This document shows positions 34,456-46,180 of a DNA stretch of 64,000 nt, piece by piece. The position numbers were made by a program, and so were the translations under genes. Positions within the stretch are counted from its first letter, which is position 1; every line of letters starts with the position of its first letter. Below the pieces are notes generated by a model that was given only the letters and a program-made list of their open reading frames with translations, ran no database searches and was not told the origin of the DNA. Origin of the DNA: Nosema muscidifuracis (Eukaryota > Microsporidia > Nosematidae); assembly GCA_028335825.1 (NCBI GenBank), contig JAIOKI010000020.1, forward strand, positions 1 to 64,000, given 5' to 3'.

Positions 34456-36000
34456 AATTTTATTTTATCAGAAGATTAATTAGAACTAAAAATTTACTTA
34501 AGATTTGTTTATGTTGTAATATTTATAGTTATTGAATTTCTTCACCCTACAATTATTAATTTAACATTTAGTATGTTAATATAAATTAAAAAGCAGCAAT
34601 TTAAGAAAGTTATAGAAAAATACATGTCTTTTTACAAATAATTTTACATATTATTTACCCTCAATTAGAAATATTTAAAATATTTTTTATCCTTACTATT
34701 AGATAAGTTAAAACTAAAATATTTAAAGATCTCTCAAATTGACAAATACAATCCTAAAGTTCTTCTTGACTAGATTATTTGATTACATGACTTCTGTTAT
34801 CAATTTTCAGATGTATAATTTGCATATATAAATGTATAAATATTAAGTATCATAAGTTTATCTATAGTAGTCTATATTTCTATAAATTTAGAGATTATAA
34901 TTTATATTTTATACTCATTGGTATTGTCTATCTATGTGATATAAATGTTTGTACAGATATTATTCCTTCTAATTCTCTTATACAATTCTAAAATATAATA
35001 AACTTATACCTGAGAAAGGTCTTAAAATGTGTGTGATAGTGAAATAGTTAATGTATGAATTATAATTTCAATAAATATACTTAATTAATTAATATTTATG
35101 AATTCGCATTTTATGTTCATATCTTGTCATTATATTAAAATGATAAATTCGCATTATTTTATTATGTTTATATTTTCACATATTTTTATAAGTATATATT
35201 CACATTTTATTATGTTTACATATTCTTTACTATTTGAAGTATTTCTCTATTTTTATTTCATACATAAATAAATCTTCTTCTTTTTAGACTCTTCCATTAT
35301 ATAATGTGATAATTTCTATCCTACATACAAATATATTCTAAATAATAAATTCTATAAAAAATAAATGTATGATAAATATCTTAAAGTAGATAATTAATAA
35401 AAAATACATTCATATTTTGAATAGTGTAATAATAATTGATGATAATCTATCTTATTGAAGAATATATGTAGAAGATAAGAAATATTTATTTGTCAAAAAG
35501 TCATATATTTTAAGGAGTAAATATAAGTATTAAGTGAAATATTCTTCGTTAAGATGTCATCAATAATAAATATATTTATATTTCTTTATGTTAAATATTA
35601 GACTTTGATTAAAAAGATAAAATAGTTATTTTTTGAGATAATACCACACAAATTCTAATGCGATAGTTGTTTATCATTAAATCAACTGCTTATTCATTAA
35701 AAGATTTAAAATAGTTAACTTTTTGAGATTAGCAAAACCAAGGGTTATTTAATACCCTCTCAGGGAATTAAAACATATATAAACTAGATAAAGATAAGTT
35801 GATCTGAGTACTTTTAATTTGTTCATTATATTCTAATAATGTATGTGTCTAAATATCGAGCTTATAGAACTATATCTATTGAATTAATTCTATTTTTTAT
35901 CTTGTATGAATTTTATATCACATACAGCATATCGTCTACCTAATTCTTAAATTATATCTTTATGTGCTCATTTTAATTTTTTTATTATATCAGACTTAAA
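34456..36000. other. Gene-free stretch
   Basis: AT-rich, no believable frame. Contains the degenerate repeat set at about 35095-35235 (entered separately). Confidence 0.4.
35095..35235 (+). repeat. Degenerate direct repeats of about 50 bp
   Basis: Three partial copies of ATTCGCATTTTATTATGTTT-like sequence start near 35100, 35146 and 35199 (the third with CAC for CGC), spaced about 50 bp. Worn tandem repeat or chance in AT-rich DNA. Confidence 0.4.
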
Positions 36001-37950
36001 TCATTGGTTCATCTAATATATCTAAATATGAACTACACCTTATTGTTATGTTCTTTTAGAACTTCTTATTTTTTAGGTTAGGTTTGAATAACAAGCCTAT
36101 TAGTTTATATATATTCATTTTTATATCTTTCTAATATCTAAAATACATTTATTTATAAGTGATTAATTTTCTTCATTTGTTATATGAAACTACTTCTTCG
36201 ATATTTCATCTTGAATATGTTTTGTTCTTTAACTCCAATAAGTTTATATAATTTACACGTCTTTACATTACTTCAATATTATATTCATATAATGACTTTA
36301 GATTGTCATGTACTGTCTTCTATCCTTGATAAATCATATTTAAATGTTAGATATAATTATCTTTTTTTGATCATGTCTTTATTTTCATTATAATGTCTTG
36401 TTCTACTCAAAACATCACATTTTCTATTTTTGTATTGTTTCTTAATATAAGTATCTAAATTATTACATATTTTATAGATTTGATAATATTTCTTTCTCAA
36501 TGATTATAAATTTTTTAGATCCTTAATTTATTTAATATGTTTCTGTATTGTATTTGTCTAAAAATTATTCAAAAAAACATTACTTAATGCATTAGTTTCG
36601 AGAATAAAATCATTCATAATGTCTGTGTTTTTAGGATTAAATCAATTAGTAGTATTCATTTCAATCTAATAAAGTAAATTATGTATTTCTCTATTTATTC
36701 ATATTTTACATCTTTTTGTGTCATGTTAAGTATAGGTCAATTATAGATAAACAGTCCTTTATAAATTTACTATTCTAATACATTATAAAATCTTCTTACT
36801 TCTTCGATTTTTTTAAATTTGTCAAGTAAAATTAAGATTCCATAAAACTCTACCTCTTGCTTTTTAACTTCTAATCTTCTTTGTTAAGATTAATCCTTTA
36901 TCTATCAATATATTCATTATTCTCTGAAATATTACATCATTCGAATTTCCAATTTCTTTATATATTATATTGTTTACACACTTAAATAACAGTATATAAA
37001 TCTTTATTATTATCAGCATTAATTTTCATTCATCCAACTTATTCTTGATATTGAATGGTGTTTTATAAAAATAAACAGTTGTTCAATATTTCTAATTTTT
37101 CATATTATGACACATTTATTAAATATGATTTAGAGTAAGTCTCATGTCTCTATAAGCTTGATTTTATGATATAATTACACTCTTCCTCATACATATAAAA
37201 ATTTTATATGTTATATTTGTAAAAACTTAATGAGTAAACTAGTTTTCCTTTTTCTTTGTATAACTTTATCATCACTTTTTGATTTTTCTAAAACACTAAT
37301 TATATCTTTTATTATGTTGAATATATCAATCCTTTATATTCTAACATTGTATTCATCATAAAATTAACTAAGGCACATTTATATTAATAACTTACCCTCA
37401 TGTTTATGTTATTTATGTCTGAAAGTTGAATAAGGTTAGAAGTTTCGTATTTATCTTCTCCTCATGTCCAACAAAAGAATATTACTATTTCTTACTTTAT
37501 AATTAGATTATCTGTTGTAATATTCTTTGTCCACTATACACCTGCTGCTGAGCTGTTCTTCTTAATTTTTGTTTTTCTATTATAACAAAGTTAACGTCTT
37601 TCAAATTTTTTTAATCATTAACTTTTCTTTTTTATCAAATTTCTAATGATATTAAAAAATTGACAATTTATGCTTTTGCTCTTTCTCTATCTACCTTCAT
37701 CCTCATAATTGAATAATTTAATATTTCATAGGGTATTATTTAATTTGTAAATATCTTCCAGTAAATGTTTTGTTTAAATAACTTTAAAGATCTATGATAT
37801 TTAGTTCAATCTCATTATTTAAATTCACAAGCATTGTTTTATCTTCTTTAAGAGAGATTGTAGATAACATTTTCATAATTCATATGATTTTTTATCTTGA
37901 TATATTTGTATTTAGGTCTGTTATCATTTTTCTAATATATATTGAGATTA
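36000..37950 (-). mobile_element. Ty3/gypsy LTR retrotransposon fossil
   Basis: From high to low coordinates, minus-strand frames suggest a gag end with a zinc-knuckle-like patch (about 37450-37560), a possible protease stretch (about 37330-37400), and an RT/connection region (about 36780-36960) followed by sequence that would be RNase H. Block order is right for Ty3/gypsy. No LTRs recognised. Old, with many breaks. Confidence 0.45.
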
Positions 37951-38640
37951 CCAAAATTAGGGATTTATTTAAAAATTTTTTATACTCACAACAAAACATA
38001 TTTATATTCATACAAATAAAAATTTTTATATCAACTTTTTTCTCATTAATTAGTATATATTTTTCATTGAAACAATATTTATACTAATGTATATGGGATT
38101 TCAATATTTCTCTTGTCCTAATGAAAGTTATGATTATAGTTATGTAAAATTAATATTATTAAAAAAGCAATAAACATAAATATCAATTGTATTTATCTCT
38201 AATTTAATGTTTATTTATTGATTTTTTTTTAAATATTTTAACATATAAAAAGAAAACATTTAGATATAATAACCATTATAAGAATACATAAATAATATTT
38301 CTTATAAATTTTAACATGTTGATATACAATTAATAAAAATAATGAAATACTTATTGACTTAGTATTTATTTATGTCGTAGTAACTATTGATTAGAAAATA
38401 AATTAGATCGTTATGACTCATCAAGAATTAATTAATCATAATAGTCTCTAGTGATTTATTGCATATAAATTAGACAAATAATTTTTTTAATTTGATAATT
38501 TATATTTTAATTAATTCAAGGTAAAAACTTCAAGAAATATTTATTTCATAGATGAAAAATCTAAGAAATTTCTTTTATTATGTGTTTTATTTAGAAAAAG
38601 AAAATTGTTATCTTTTACATCAACTATTATTTATTTTATA
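37950..38640. other. Gene-free stretch
   Basis: Very AT-rich, no frame or repeat that I can support. Confidence 0.4.
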
Positions 38641-38649
38641 TATGAAGTA

Positions 38650-39415
38650 AAAATATATTATCGGCACTGTTTCAGATCATACAGAAAAACTAAATAAGCT
38701 CAACGATATAAATGAAATGATAGAAGAGGTTGATACAAAAAACATAAGTCGTGTTTTCAAATAAAATTTCGTAATTTATATAAATTGATATTATATATAT
38801 TCTAGAACAAATATTATTTTTATTAATATAATTATAACATATCTAAGAATTTTGATAAAAAATACATTGAAAGGTTTTATAAATTGATTTGTTTATTCTT
38901 TTTAATTATAGAAAGACAAAATTAGCAAAGGCTCTATGAAAACTTAGAAAGTACCTATACAGTCTACTATTAATAACTTTCACAATTAATATTAGACATA
39001 CATAAAGAAAATATTCAAAGAGAATTTTATCTTTTTTATTGAATGTTAAAAGTGTCACTAGATATCTTTGACAGACGTTAAAGTTAACTCAATTATATTT
39101 ACTTACTATTAAATATGTTATAAATTTATAATAACTAATATGATCAAGACAAATATGTTGAAAATAATACAATATTAAATTTAATACTTGACACATTTAA
39201 AGATACTTTTCGTAAATAGTCTCTAATCTACTTAACTACTAAAAACGTCATTGTATTAAATAATAATTATACATAGATGAAAGATCTCAGAAGAATGAAA
39301 AAGATTGATAAAATTGTATTAGACACACTCAAATCATAAGAACAAGAAAATGATAAGAAGATTCTTCAACATATTGTTACAGTTAGAAGCGATTGCATAA
39401 GTTTTATTAAATAAA
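38650..39415 (+). pseudogene. Broken gene of unknown identity
   Basis: Plus-strand frames with protein-like composition: 'HTEKLNKLNDINEMIEEVDT' at about 38680-38745, then after a shift 'IHKENIQREFYLFY' (about 38995-39040), 'NTILNLILDTFKDTFRK' (about 39170-39215) and 'MKDLRRMKKIDKIVLDTLKS' (about 39280-39340), ending with 'LQHIVTVRSDCISFIK' (about 39365-39412). The helical Lys/Asp/Leu-rich style resembles the secreted families next to it, but I could not align it to them. Stops are mostly TAA/TAG at positions where CAA/CAG would fit. Confidence 0.45.
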
Positions 39416-39419
39416 AAAA

Positions 39420-40087
39420 ATAAATTTTATTACGCCATGTCTTTATTATTTATTTCTCTTAATTTATCCAAAGTATAAGAAAACTTTTTTAAAAATTATA
39501 ATTTAATAAGATAATATTCATAAATATTTTAATTATTTTGTTTAGATAACTTGAAAAAAAATTTATATATTAGCTATCTAAGTCTCCTTTTTTCAGTCTA
39601 ATTTAAAAAATTAATAATATTGCAAACTTAATGTAACTAAAAAACTAACTATAAATAAAGTCTAAGACTAAAGATTAGTGTAAACAGGTTTAGAATTTAT
39701 AAAAGCTAAAAGAACCCATTTAAAATATTAAACAAACTTTTTTTTAATTTCATAAAATATGTCAAATTTATCTTCAAATAAATTAAAAACAACGTGTTCT
39801 TTTATATATTTTAAATAAGATTATATGGTCACTACTTTATTAATATAATTTCCAAAGAAAATAAATTATTGTTGAAAGTGTTTTTAATTTATATTTTTTA
39901 AACATATAAACGTTGCTCAAAAATCGAAAATATTTTTTTAATAAATAAATTTACATTGATCTAATTCTCTATTATACTATTACTTTTTTCAATGTTTTCT
40001 ATGTAGAAATTTTTTTAAATTAAATTTATATGAAAATTTTTTTGTTTAAATTTTAAAAATATTTAAACAAAAAAAAATTTATTCCTT
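39420..40087. other. Upstream region of the 541-family gene
   Basis: AT-rich, no frame. Only the last ~40 bases (AAAATATTTAAACAAAAAAA and the CC element before the ATG) are shared with the corresponding region of the block B copy. Confidence 0.5.
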
Positions 40088-41713
40088 ATGAAATTGTTTT
40101 TACTTTTTACTTTAGTATTATCAGAATTACTTGAACTACATTATAATATTCAAAATCAGCTATTAGAGAAGATTCAGGATAAGTTGAATACTGGTGATTA
40201 TGCATGCTTAGATTTAGATGAAAATTATATAATTCATATAATTGAATTAAATCGTTTAAATGTAGTAATAAGAAGATTTGATAAGCTTCATGGAATAACT
40301 AACCCAATTATTATTAAGTTGGATGAACATTTAGATAAGGATTTAAATCTTAAAGAATCCTTAAAAGCTAAGATAATTCAACAGTTGTATTCTTTTGGAG
40401 ATGGAGAAATAAAATATATTTTTATAGCAGAGGGTGATGATTTATACAAGAATGAGATGTATCTTTATGAATTTTTGAAAAATCTATCATCTTATACTTT
40501 CATGATCGAAAACTATGATGAAAATAAAAAAGACTATATAAAGTATAAATCTATTATTAGAAATGATTATTTATTTGCATCATGTACGTTTGATAAAAAA
40601 ATAGACTATATAGATTATTTAATTGAAGATTATGATAAAGAATTATTTAGTGTTATTTTATTTGGTGAAAAAAATGTATTGTATTCTTTAAAATTTAATA
40701 TAGGATCTTTTGATTTTAATGAATATTTTAGATATTATTACATTAAAAAGAATGTTGTTTCAAAAAAAGATGCAGATGCATTTTTAAAATTTGCCAATAA
40801 TTTTAAATTTGATTTACTGGAAATAGATTTTTTTTCTAAAATAATTGATAAAGCTACTGACAACTTTATTTTTAAAAAAACAAATATGGAATCAGAAAAT
40901 ATTAGGTTAACAAGAAAAATAGATTTGAAAATAAATGAAAAAAATATAATTTGGAATTCAATATGTTATTTATATGATGAAGAAATATCAGTTGATAAAA
41001 ATCTTGAATATTTAACTATATCAAAAAAACAATTCGAAGGGATAAAAAATTATTACTCAATAGTTACTGGAATGGATAGGCTAACTTTATTGGATATAAA
41101 TAGACTAATGAATGTATTAAAAGGAAGTGAAATATATATAACAGTCTTAAAAAATATATTGAACAATAAAGATTCAAAAAGGGGAATAATTCTTATTAAT
41201 ATTCTATATAGTTTAGCTATAATTACCAAATCTCAGTTTAAGGATTATTTGTTTAATAAAAATAGTGCTAATATTGATATTAAAAATATTACTAATCAAA
41301 TCAATTCTCATTATGAGAGTATTAGATTCACTTTATATAATACTCTGCTCTATTTTGAATTATGTGATATTGCAAGTAATCCGAATGATGAATTAGATTT
41401 TTTCAAAGAGTTCAATCAGATTTTATCACTTGCTTCTGTGAAAGAAAAAATGAATTTATCAGATAACAAAGATTACTCAATAATGACAAAGTTAAATATT
41501 TTTATTGAGAGAGTTTTTTATAAACCTATTTACAGAAATCATAAATATATTTTAGATCATCCTTCTAGAATGATTCTATTTATTTCTCAATTGATAAGTG
41601 ATAAATCAATAATTGATGAAAATTTGATTTTGAAATACTCAGAGGGTAATCTTGAGAAAAAATATCTTCAAACATTTTACGAAGAAATATTAACAAGTGA
41701 TAACAACGATTAA
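40088..41713 (+). CDS. Secreted 541-family protein, copy A
   Basis: 541 residues. Signal peptide MKLFLLFTLVLSELL, then a long, probably all-helical acidic/Lys-rich protein without further membrane segments or cysteine pattern. Conserved blocks shared by all three copies in the window: 'IRRFDKLHGI' (about residue 60), 'LKNLSSYTFMIENYD' (about 135), 'NIGSFDFNEYFRYYYIKK' (about 205), 'INILYSLAIITKSQF' (about 370) and 'FTLYNTLLYFELCDI' (about 415). About three quarters identical by eye to the 58111-59736 product over the same length. The ATG is preceded by ATTCCTT, the CC start context. It opens block A of the segmental duplication, followed by a conserved 3' flank. Function unknown; exported or surface protein of the parasite is the likely role. 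Confidence 0.88.
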   Translation: MKLFLLFTLVLSELLELHYNIQNQLLEKIQDKLNTGDYACLDLDENYIIHIIELNRLNVVIRRFDKLHGITNPIIIKLDEHLDKDLNLKESLKAKIIQQLYSFGDGEIKYIFIAEGDDLYKNEMYLYEFLKNLSSYTFMIENYDENKKDYIKYKSIIRNDYLFASCTFDKKIDYIDYLIEDYDKELFSVILFGEKNVLYSLKFNIGSFDFNEYFRYYYIKKNVVSKKDADAFLKFANNFKFDLLEIDFFSKIIDKATDNFIFKKTNMESENIRLTRKIDLKINEKNIIWNSICYLYDEEISVDKNLEYLTISKKQFEGIKNYYSIVTGMDRLTLLDINRLMNVLKGSEIYITVLKNILNNKDSKRGIILINILYSLAIITKSQFKDYLFNKNSANIDIKNITNQINSHYESIRFTLYNTLLYFELCDIASNPNDELDFFKEFNQILSLASVKEKMNLSDNKDYSIMTKLNIFIERVFYKPIYRNHKYILDHPSRMILFISQLISDKSIIDENLILKYSEGNLEKKYLQTFYEEILTSDNND

Positions 41714-42190
41714 TTTATTAAAACGTTAATTTTATATTTTAAACTCTATACATATAAATTCTAATTTTATAGTAATTAATAGTCTTAAATTTAATTTATT
41801 TTGTAAATGTATAATCTCTTTTATTAATTAACCTCTCTATAATTATAATATGATTGTAATCTTTTTTTATTATAAATTTTGACCCTCTAAATAATTTTGA
41901 TATATAATATTAATAATACACAATGTTGGTTGATGATATAACAATTTCAAATGAGTAAATTTAGTAGATAGAATAAATGTTTAAATAGTGTAATTTTTAG
42001 TATAAAATTCTATATTGAACAAGTATATTAATAATCAAAATTCTCTATATGAACTTTTAACTATTTTATTAAGAATTAAGTAGTAGATAGCTTAGAATTT
42101 CAACATCATAATAAGAATGAGATATTTGGATATTAATATGCTATTTTTGAAAATATAGTATCACTTTGTCAGTATAAGTATAAACATTAA
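41714..42190 (+). repeat. 3' flank of segmental duplication, block A
   Basis: Starts with ATTTATTAAAACGTTAATTT directly after the stop region and can be aligned, with growing divergence, to 59737-60250; shared later stretches include TTTCAAATGAGTAAATTTAG (about 41947-41966) and ATAGTATCACTTTGTCA (about 42158-42174). Shows that the paralogues arose by DNA duplication including noncoding flank. Confidence 0.85.
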
Positions 42191-42399
42191 GATATTTTAT
42201 TGTTAAGTTTTGTTTAAAAATATAAATAATCATAGGTTTTGATGACTAGTATAAATTATTGACGATATAAATAAACATATATGTACTATAAAAGATTAAT
42301 ATCTAGATATATATTAGAACATATTTAATTTATCTATTAAAACAAAGTAAAGTCTCATTATTTTATTATAAATCTACCATTTAAATAAAAAATTTGGGT

Positions 42400-42960
42400 A
42401 TCTTCATGTTTAAGTTTTCTATTCCAAATTGATAAGATCCGATTATTTGAATTGCTCTATTTGTGGTCCTCAGAGATTGAGCCTCTGAACTGACCATGTT
42501 TATACTTCTAGAGTCACCTTAAGTACTCTGGATTGAACACATCCGTCTAGACCTATCTTAATTCTATATAGTTCAAGAAATATGTAAAAACTCTTTCTCA
42601 CGTCATTACATACTTATAATTCTCATCTTATTCTTGTACAGCGATTCTCAATGATTAATATCAGTTCATTCTAATGTCTTTTCTTTACTTCTACAGTTCT
42701 TGAATTATAAAATCACATTATATCTGTTAGTCAAGTTTTTGCTAAAACTAGAAGAGAGTTTAAAAATGTAATCATATTTTTTCGTTTCATCCTTATTTAT
42801 AAGGGTTTAAAATCATCCATGTTGTAATATAATGACGTTTTTATATTAAAAATATTGATTGCATTACTGTTTCCATATACATTTCATATCTGTTAAAGAA
42901 ATTTGATTATGTCATCATCTATATTAAATGCGCTTCAGTTCGCAACTCTTAAAATTTTTG
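42400..42960 (-). mobile_element. LINE 3'-end fragment
   Basis: A less AT-rich patch whose minus-strand frames read 'NYKYVMT' (about 42610-42630) and 'GLDGCVQSRVLKVTLEV' (about 42510-42560), equivalent to the 'FIMTWDD...' and 'HIEAYIQMKILKMTLES' C-terminal blocks of the LINE at 15.6-16.9 kb. The Trp after MT is now a TGA. Sequence up to about 42960 may be the endonuclease part but is too worn to confirm. Lies between the two genes of block A; no equivalent seen in block B, so the insertion followed the duplication or was lost there. Confidence 0.5.
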
Positions 42961-43891
42961 TTTTCAATGGTGTTTCATCTTCTAAAATTAGATTTTATAA
43001 AATTTAGTTTTTATAATACAAATAATAGAATTTTTTTCATTGAAGATAATATAAATTAAATGTTTAAATCAATGATTTAATATTATTTTTAGAATTCAAC
43101 TTAAGGAAAATCTATATTGAAAATATTTTTTATAATGAAAATAAATCAAAGAACATAACTTAGATTAAAAATGATAGTATTTACAAAAATATTCATAAAT
43201 TTATTGCATAGTGATTTATATGTTTTATTGTTGATGAATAGAAAAAATTATCAAAATAAATAGTTCTAACAATTTTACTGATTTATGTAATATGAATGTA
43301 TTTATTTACATAAATAATATTTTAAATATTTGTTACAAGTTGGAAAAAATTAACCATCTTCTATGTTCATAAAATAAGCTACTAGTTATAGAAATATTAT
43401 TTTATATTTACTTCCACTCATATGAAATTCTAGCTATACTTAAGTCATTTTCTGATTTTTGACATCATATTTTTTTATGTTTTCTAATTTATCTACATTC
43501 ATACATATTGTAAATTTGTTTTTATATCATCCTAATTTATATAAAAAATTTTATTTTGTAAATTGATATCAATTCAAATTATTTAATTAAAAATATATTC
43601 TTATATTATATATAGATTAAAAAAGATAATAAATTTTATAATTTATTATTATTGTATTTGAAAATATTTAATCAGTAATTAAATAATTGTTTAATCATTG
43701 CAATATATGAAAATTGAATAAATTTATTCTATTTATCTTAGTAAAATTACGTGTATAAAAAAAGTATTATTATAATGTTTTATTATAATAAATTCATAGC
43801 TATGAGAATTTGTTTATTGACAGAAATTAATATATTTTAATTAAGTGAATATTTAAAAAAATTATATAAATTTGAATATTTTATATCCATA
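42960..43891. other. Gene-free stretch
   Basis: AT-rich; nothing recognisable except the TATCCATA start context at its right end. Confidence 0.4.
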
Positions 43892-45226
43892 ATGTTTTTG
43901 AAAACTCTATACTTTTTGATAATAAATTGTACAAAGAATAATTCTCATGAAATGTGTGTAATAAAAGAGATACTTCCAAGTAAAGATTACATACCTATTG
44001 ATTTGGGACCTCTAGATAAATCTGATTTTATGACTGATACTTCAGATCATAATAAAAATAACTCAGTTATACGATATGAGCTATTAGAAAGATGCAGAAT
44101 AAACGAAGATTATTTATCTTTAAATAAGTATATTGACAATCTTGATTTAAAAGCAGATAAAAATTCTGTTACTTTGCAAAATGAATCAAATCAATCTTAT
44201 GAGAACGAACCAGTTTATCTTTCAAATCATGATAACACAAAAATTCTTCCAATAGATGATTTTTTCTTGTTTAATAAGACTATATCTATGTTTCACAATG
44301 ATATGGAACAAATCAAATTACAGTTAAAATATTTATCGAATTTAATAAACAATACGCATGTATCTTATGAAGGTTATAAAGACATCTTATTAGATATAAT
44401 GAAGAATCATATGTTTATACCCAACATATTTCAAATTGATGGGTTTTATAATTCTAATGATATCTATGATAATATTGATCTAATATTTAAATATATGAAA
44501 TTCATTAAGGAATTCGACTTTAGCAAATTAAACATAAGAAATTATGAATATTTTAATGAAAAAGAAGAATTGTCTGGTATTATAATTAAGTGCATTCAAG
44601 ATTTTACTTTACAATTATATTTTTTTACTAAATCAAACATCGAATTTTTGAATAAAATAACAGAAGAAGTTTATCAAGAAATCAATGACAAGAAAATATC
44701 TAAAGAGACAATAATTTCATGTATAATAGAATGTATAAATATTATTGAAGATCCTTTAGACAAAATTATAAACTACAAATGTCTATTTGACATTCTTACA
44801 AGGAAAAAAAATATTAACTGTTTAATTAGATTTTTATTTCATATAATAATGTATTATAGAAAAGGTAATGTTTATTTAATAAATGAAAATGAGCATTTTT
44901 TAATGGACAGATTATCATATTTGGTTGCATGTTTAAATCCTAAGTTTGTTTTAGATTTAAAATATGTTTTTAATATAAATGAGAAAAAATTTTCAAAATT
45001 ATTTTCAGATTATTATTTAACAAAATCAAAAGATTTATTAAGAGAAAATATTGAAATTTATGGACTATTTTTAAATTTGATAGATGAAAATCAACCAATT
45101 AATTACTACAAAGTATTCATTAAATTATTTGATAACCGTTACTTAGACAATGTGACAATTAAATTTATGTCAAACATGATAATTCAAGGTGTAATAAAGA
45201 TATTGGAAGACAATAAAATACTTTAA
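43892..45226 (+). CDS. Secreted protein of unknown family (444 aa)
   Basis: 444 residues beginning with a short signal-peptide-like segment (MFLKTLYFLIINCTK). Residues 40-120 are polar and Asn/Asp-rich; from about 120 the protein is helical and repetitive in style (Ile/Leu/Lys/Asn), with scattered single cysteines and no membrane span. The region 'ILPIDDFFLFNKTISMFHND' (about residues 124-143) can be loosely matched to a decayed trace in block B at 62441-62640. The ATG sits in TATCCATAATG, nearly identical to the context of the next gene (CATCCATAATG). Same strand as its neighbours, as the middle gene of block A. I do not recognise the family. Confidence 0.85.
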   Translation: MFLKTLYFLIINCTKNNSHEMCVIKEILPSKDYIPIDLGPLDKSDFMTDTSDHNKNNSVIRYELLERCRINEDYLSLNKYIDNLDLKADKNSVTLQNESNQSYENEPVYLSNHDNTKILPIDDFFLFNKTISMFHNDMEQIKLQLKYLSNLINNTHVSYEGYKDILLDIMKNHMFIPNIFQIDGFYNSNDIYDNIDLIFKYMKFIKEFDFSKLNIRNYEYFNEKEELSGIIIKCIQDFTLQLYFFTKSNIEFLNKITEEVYQEINDKKISKETIISCIIECINIIEDPLDKIINYKCLFDILTRKKNINCLIRFLFHIIMYYRKGNVYLINENEHFLMDRLSYLVACLNPKFVLDLKYVFNINEKKFSKLFSDYYLTKSKDLLRENIEIYGLFLNLIDENQPINYYKVFIKLFDNRYLDNVTIKFMSNMIIQGVIKILEDNKIL

Positions 45227-45422
45227 TTAATGATTTTGTAGTTCTATAGTTATAGAAAAATTAATTTATAATTTATCATAAACAAACTGTAATATAATTA
45301 TTTAGACCAATAGTTATATTTATTAACGACTAAAATTAAATAAAAACACTTAGTTCTTAAATATTATATTAAAATGATTAATTAAATAAAATGATTTATA
45401 AGAAAAAATTGGTTCATCCATA

Positions 45423-46180
45423 ATGGAACAAACTTATTCTAAAGATTTAGAATCGGAATGGTTAGAAATTAATGATGAATTTAAAGAATGGATAATTATT
45501 TACTTAGAATATGCTAAAAAATTATGTATAAATAATTCTGAAATTGAACACTTTATTAATGATTTTCAAAGATGTATGATACAATTTACTAGACAAATAT
45601 GCAAATGTAATCATAATCGTGTTGCTGATTCATTTTCAGATTTTCAATTTGATCATATTTGTCATTATTTGACAACTAATAATCTATTCTTATTAAAGAA
45701 ATATGTATATTGTAATAACTATAATATAAGAATTTCCGATGGTGTAATGTACGATTATAAACAATATCATTTTAGACAACCCCTAGGAGATAGAATTGCA
45801 AGGGGAATCGAAAATTTATGTAATTATGATAAATTATAATGTGCAGTATATGAACTAAAAGAAGAATATCAAAATTATTTCAAGTGTTTCATAAAACTTA
45901 TTCAACTTATTTTTTTATCAAATTAATGATATCTAAAAATCTACAGGGATTGATGAATTTAATTTAAAATCAGTATATTTTAAATTAGGTAATAGATCAT
46001 TTAGAAATGTCAGATCAATAATAAAAATCAATTAAATGCTTGATTATAGTGAATCTGAAAATATGTATGTTACATTTAGGGGTACCTATTAGGAATATTT
46101 TAATTTTCAGTTTTTTAAGAATATATATTCTAAATGTAAAAAAATCAAGAACAAAAGCCTGAAGAAAATGTTTAATTAAA
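45423..46180 (+). pseudogene. Broken Cys-12 family gene, block A copy
   Basis: The first 138 codons (45423-45839) are open and align closely with the intact 63063-63941 gene: 'LESEWLEINDEFKEW', 'RCMIQFTRQICKCNHN' and 'YCNNYNIRISDG'. It stops at TAA 45837-45839 exactly where the paralogue has Gln before 'CALYELKEEC': the sequence continues in frame as 'CAVYELKEEYQNYFKCF', so a CAA-to-TAA change is the likely break. The fourth cysteine of C-x8-C-x-C-x3-C is Arg, and the Cys of 'ELKEEC' is Tyr. Further on, another frame gives 'IDEFNLKSVYFKLGNRSF', matching the linker of the intact copy, and a worn membrane tail to about 46180. Dead in the lineage sampled, although a truncated product could still be made. 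The start context CATCCATAATG is preserved. Confidence 0.8.

Noticed and set aside
37794-38087. 97-codon hydrophobic plus-strand frame
   Set aside because: Composition is that of AT-rich noncoding DNA read in frame, it overlaps a minus-strand fossil, and no start element is present.
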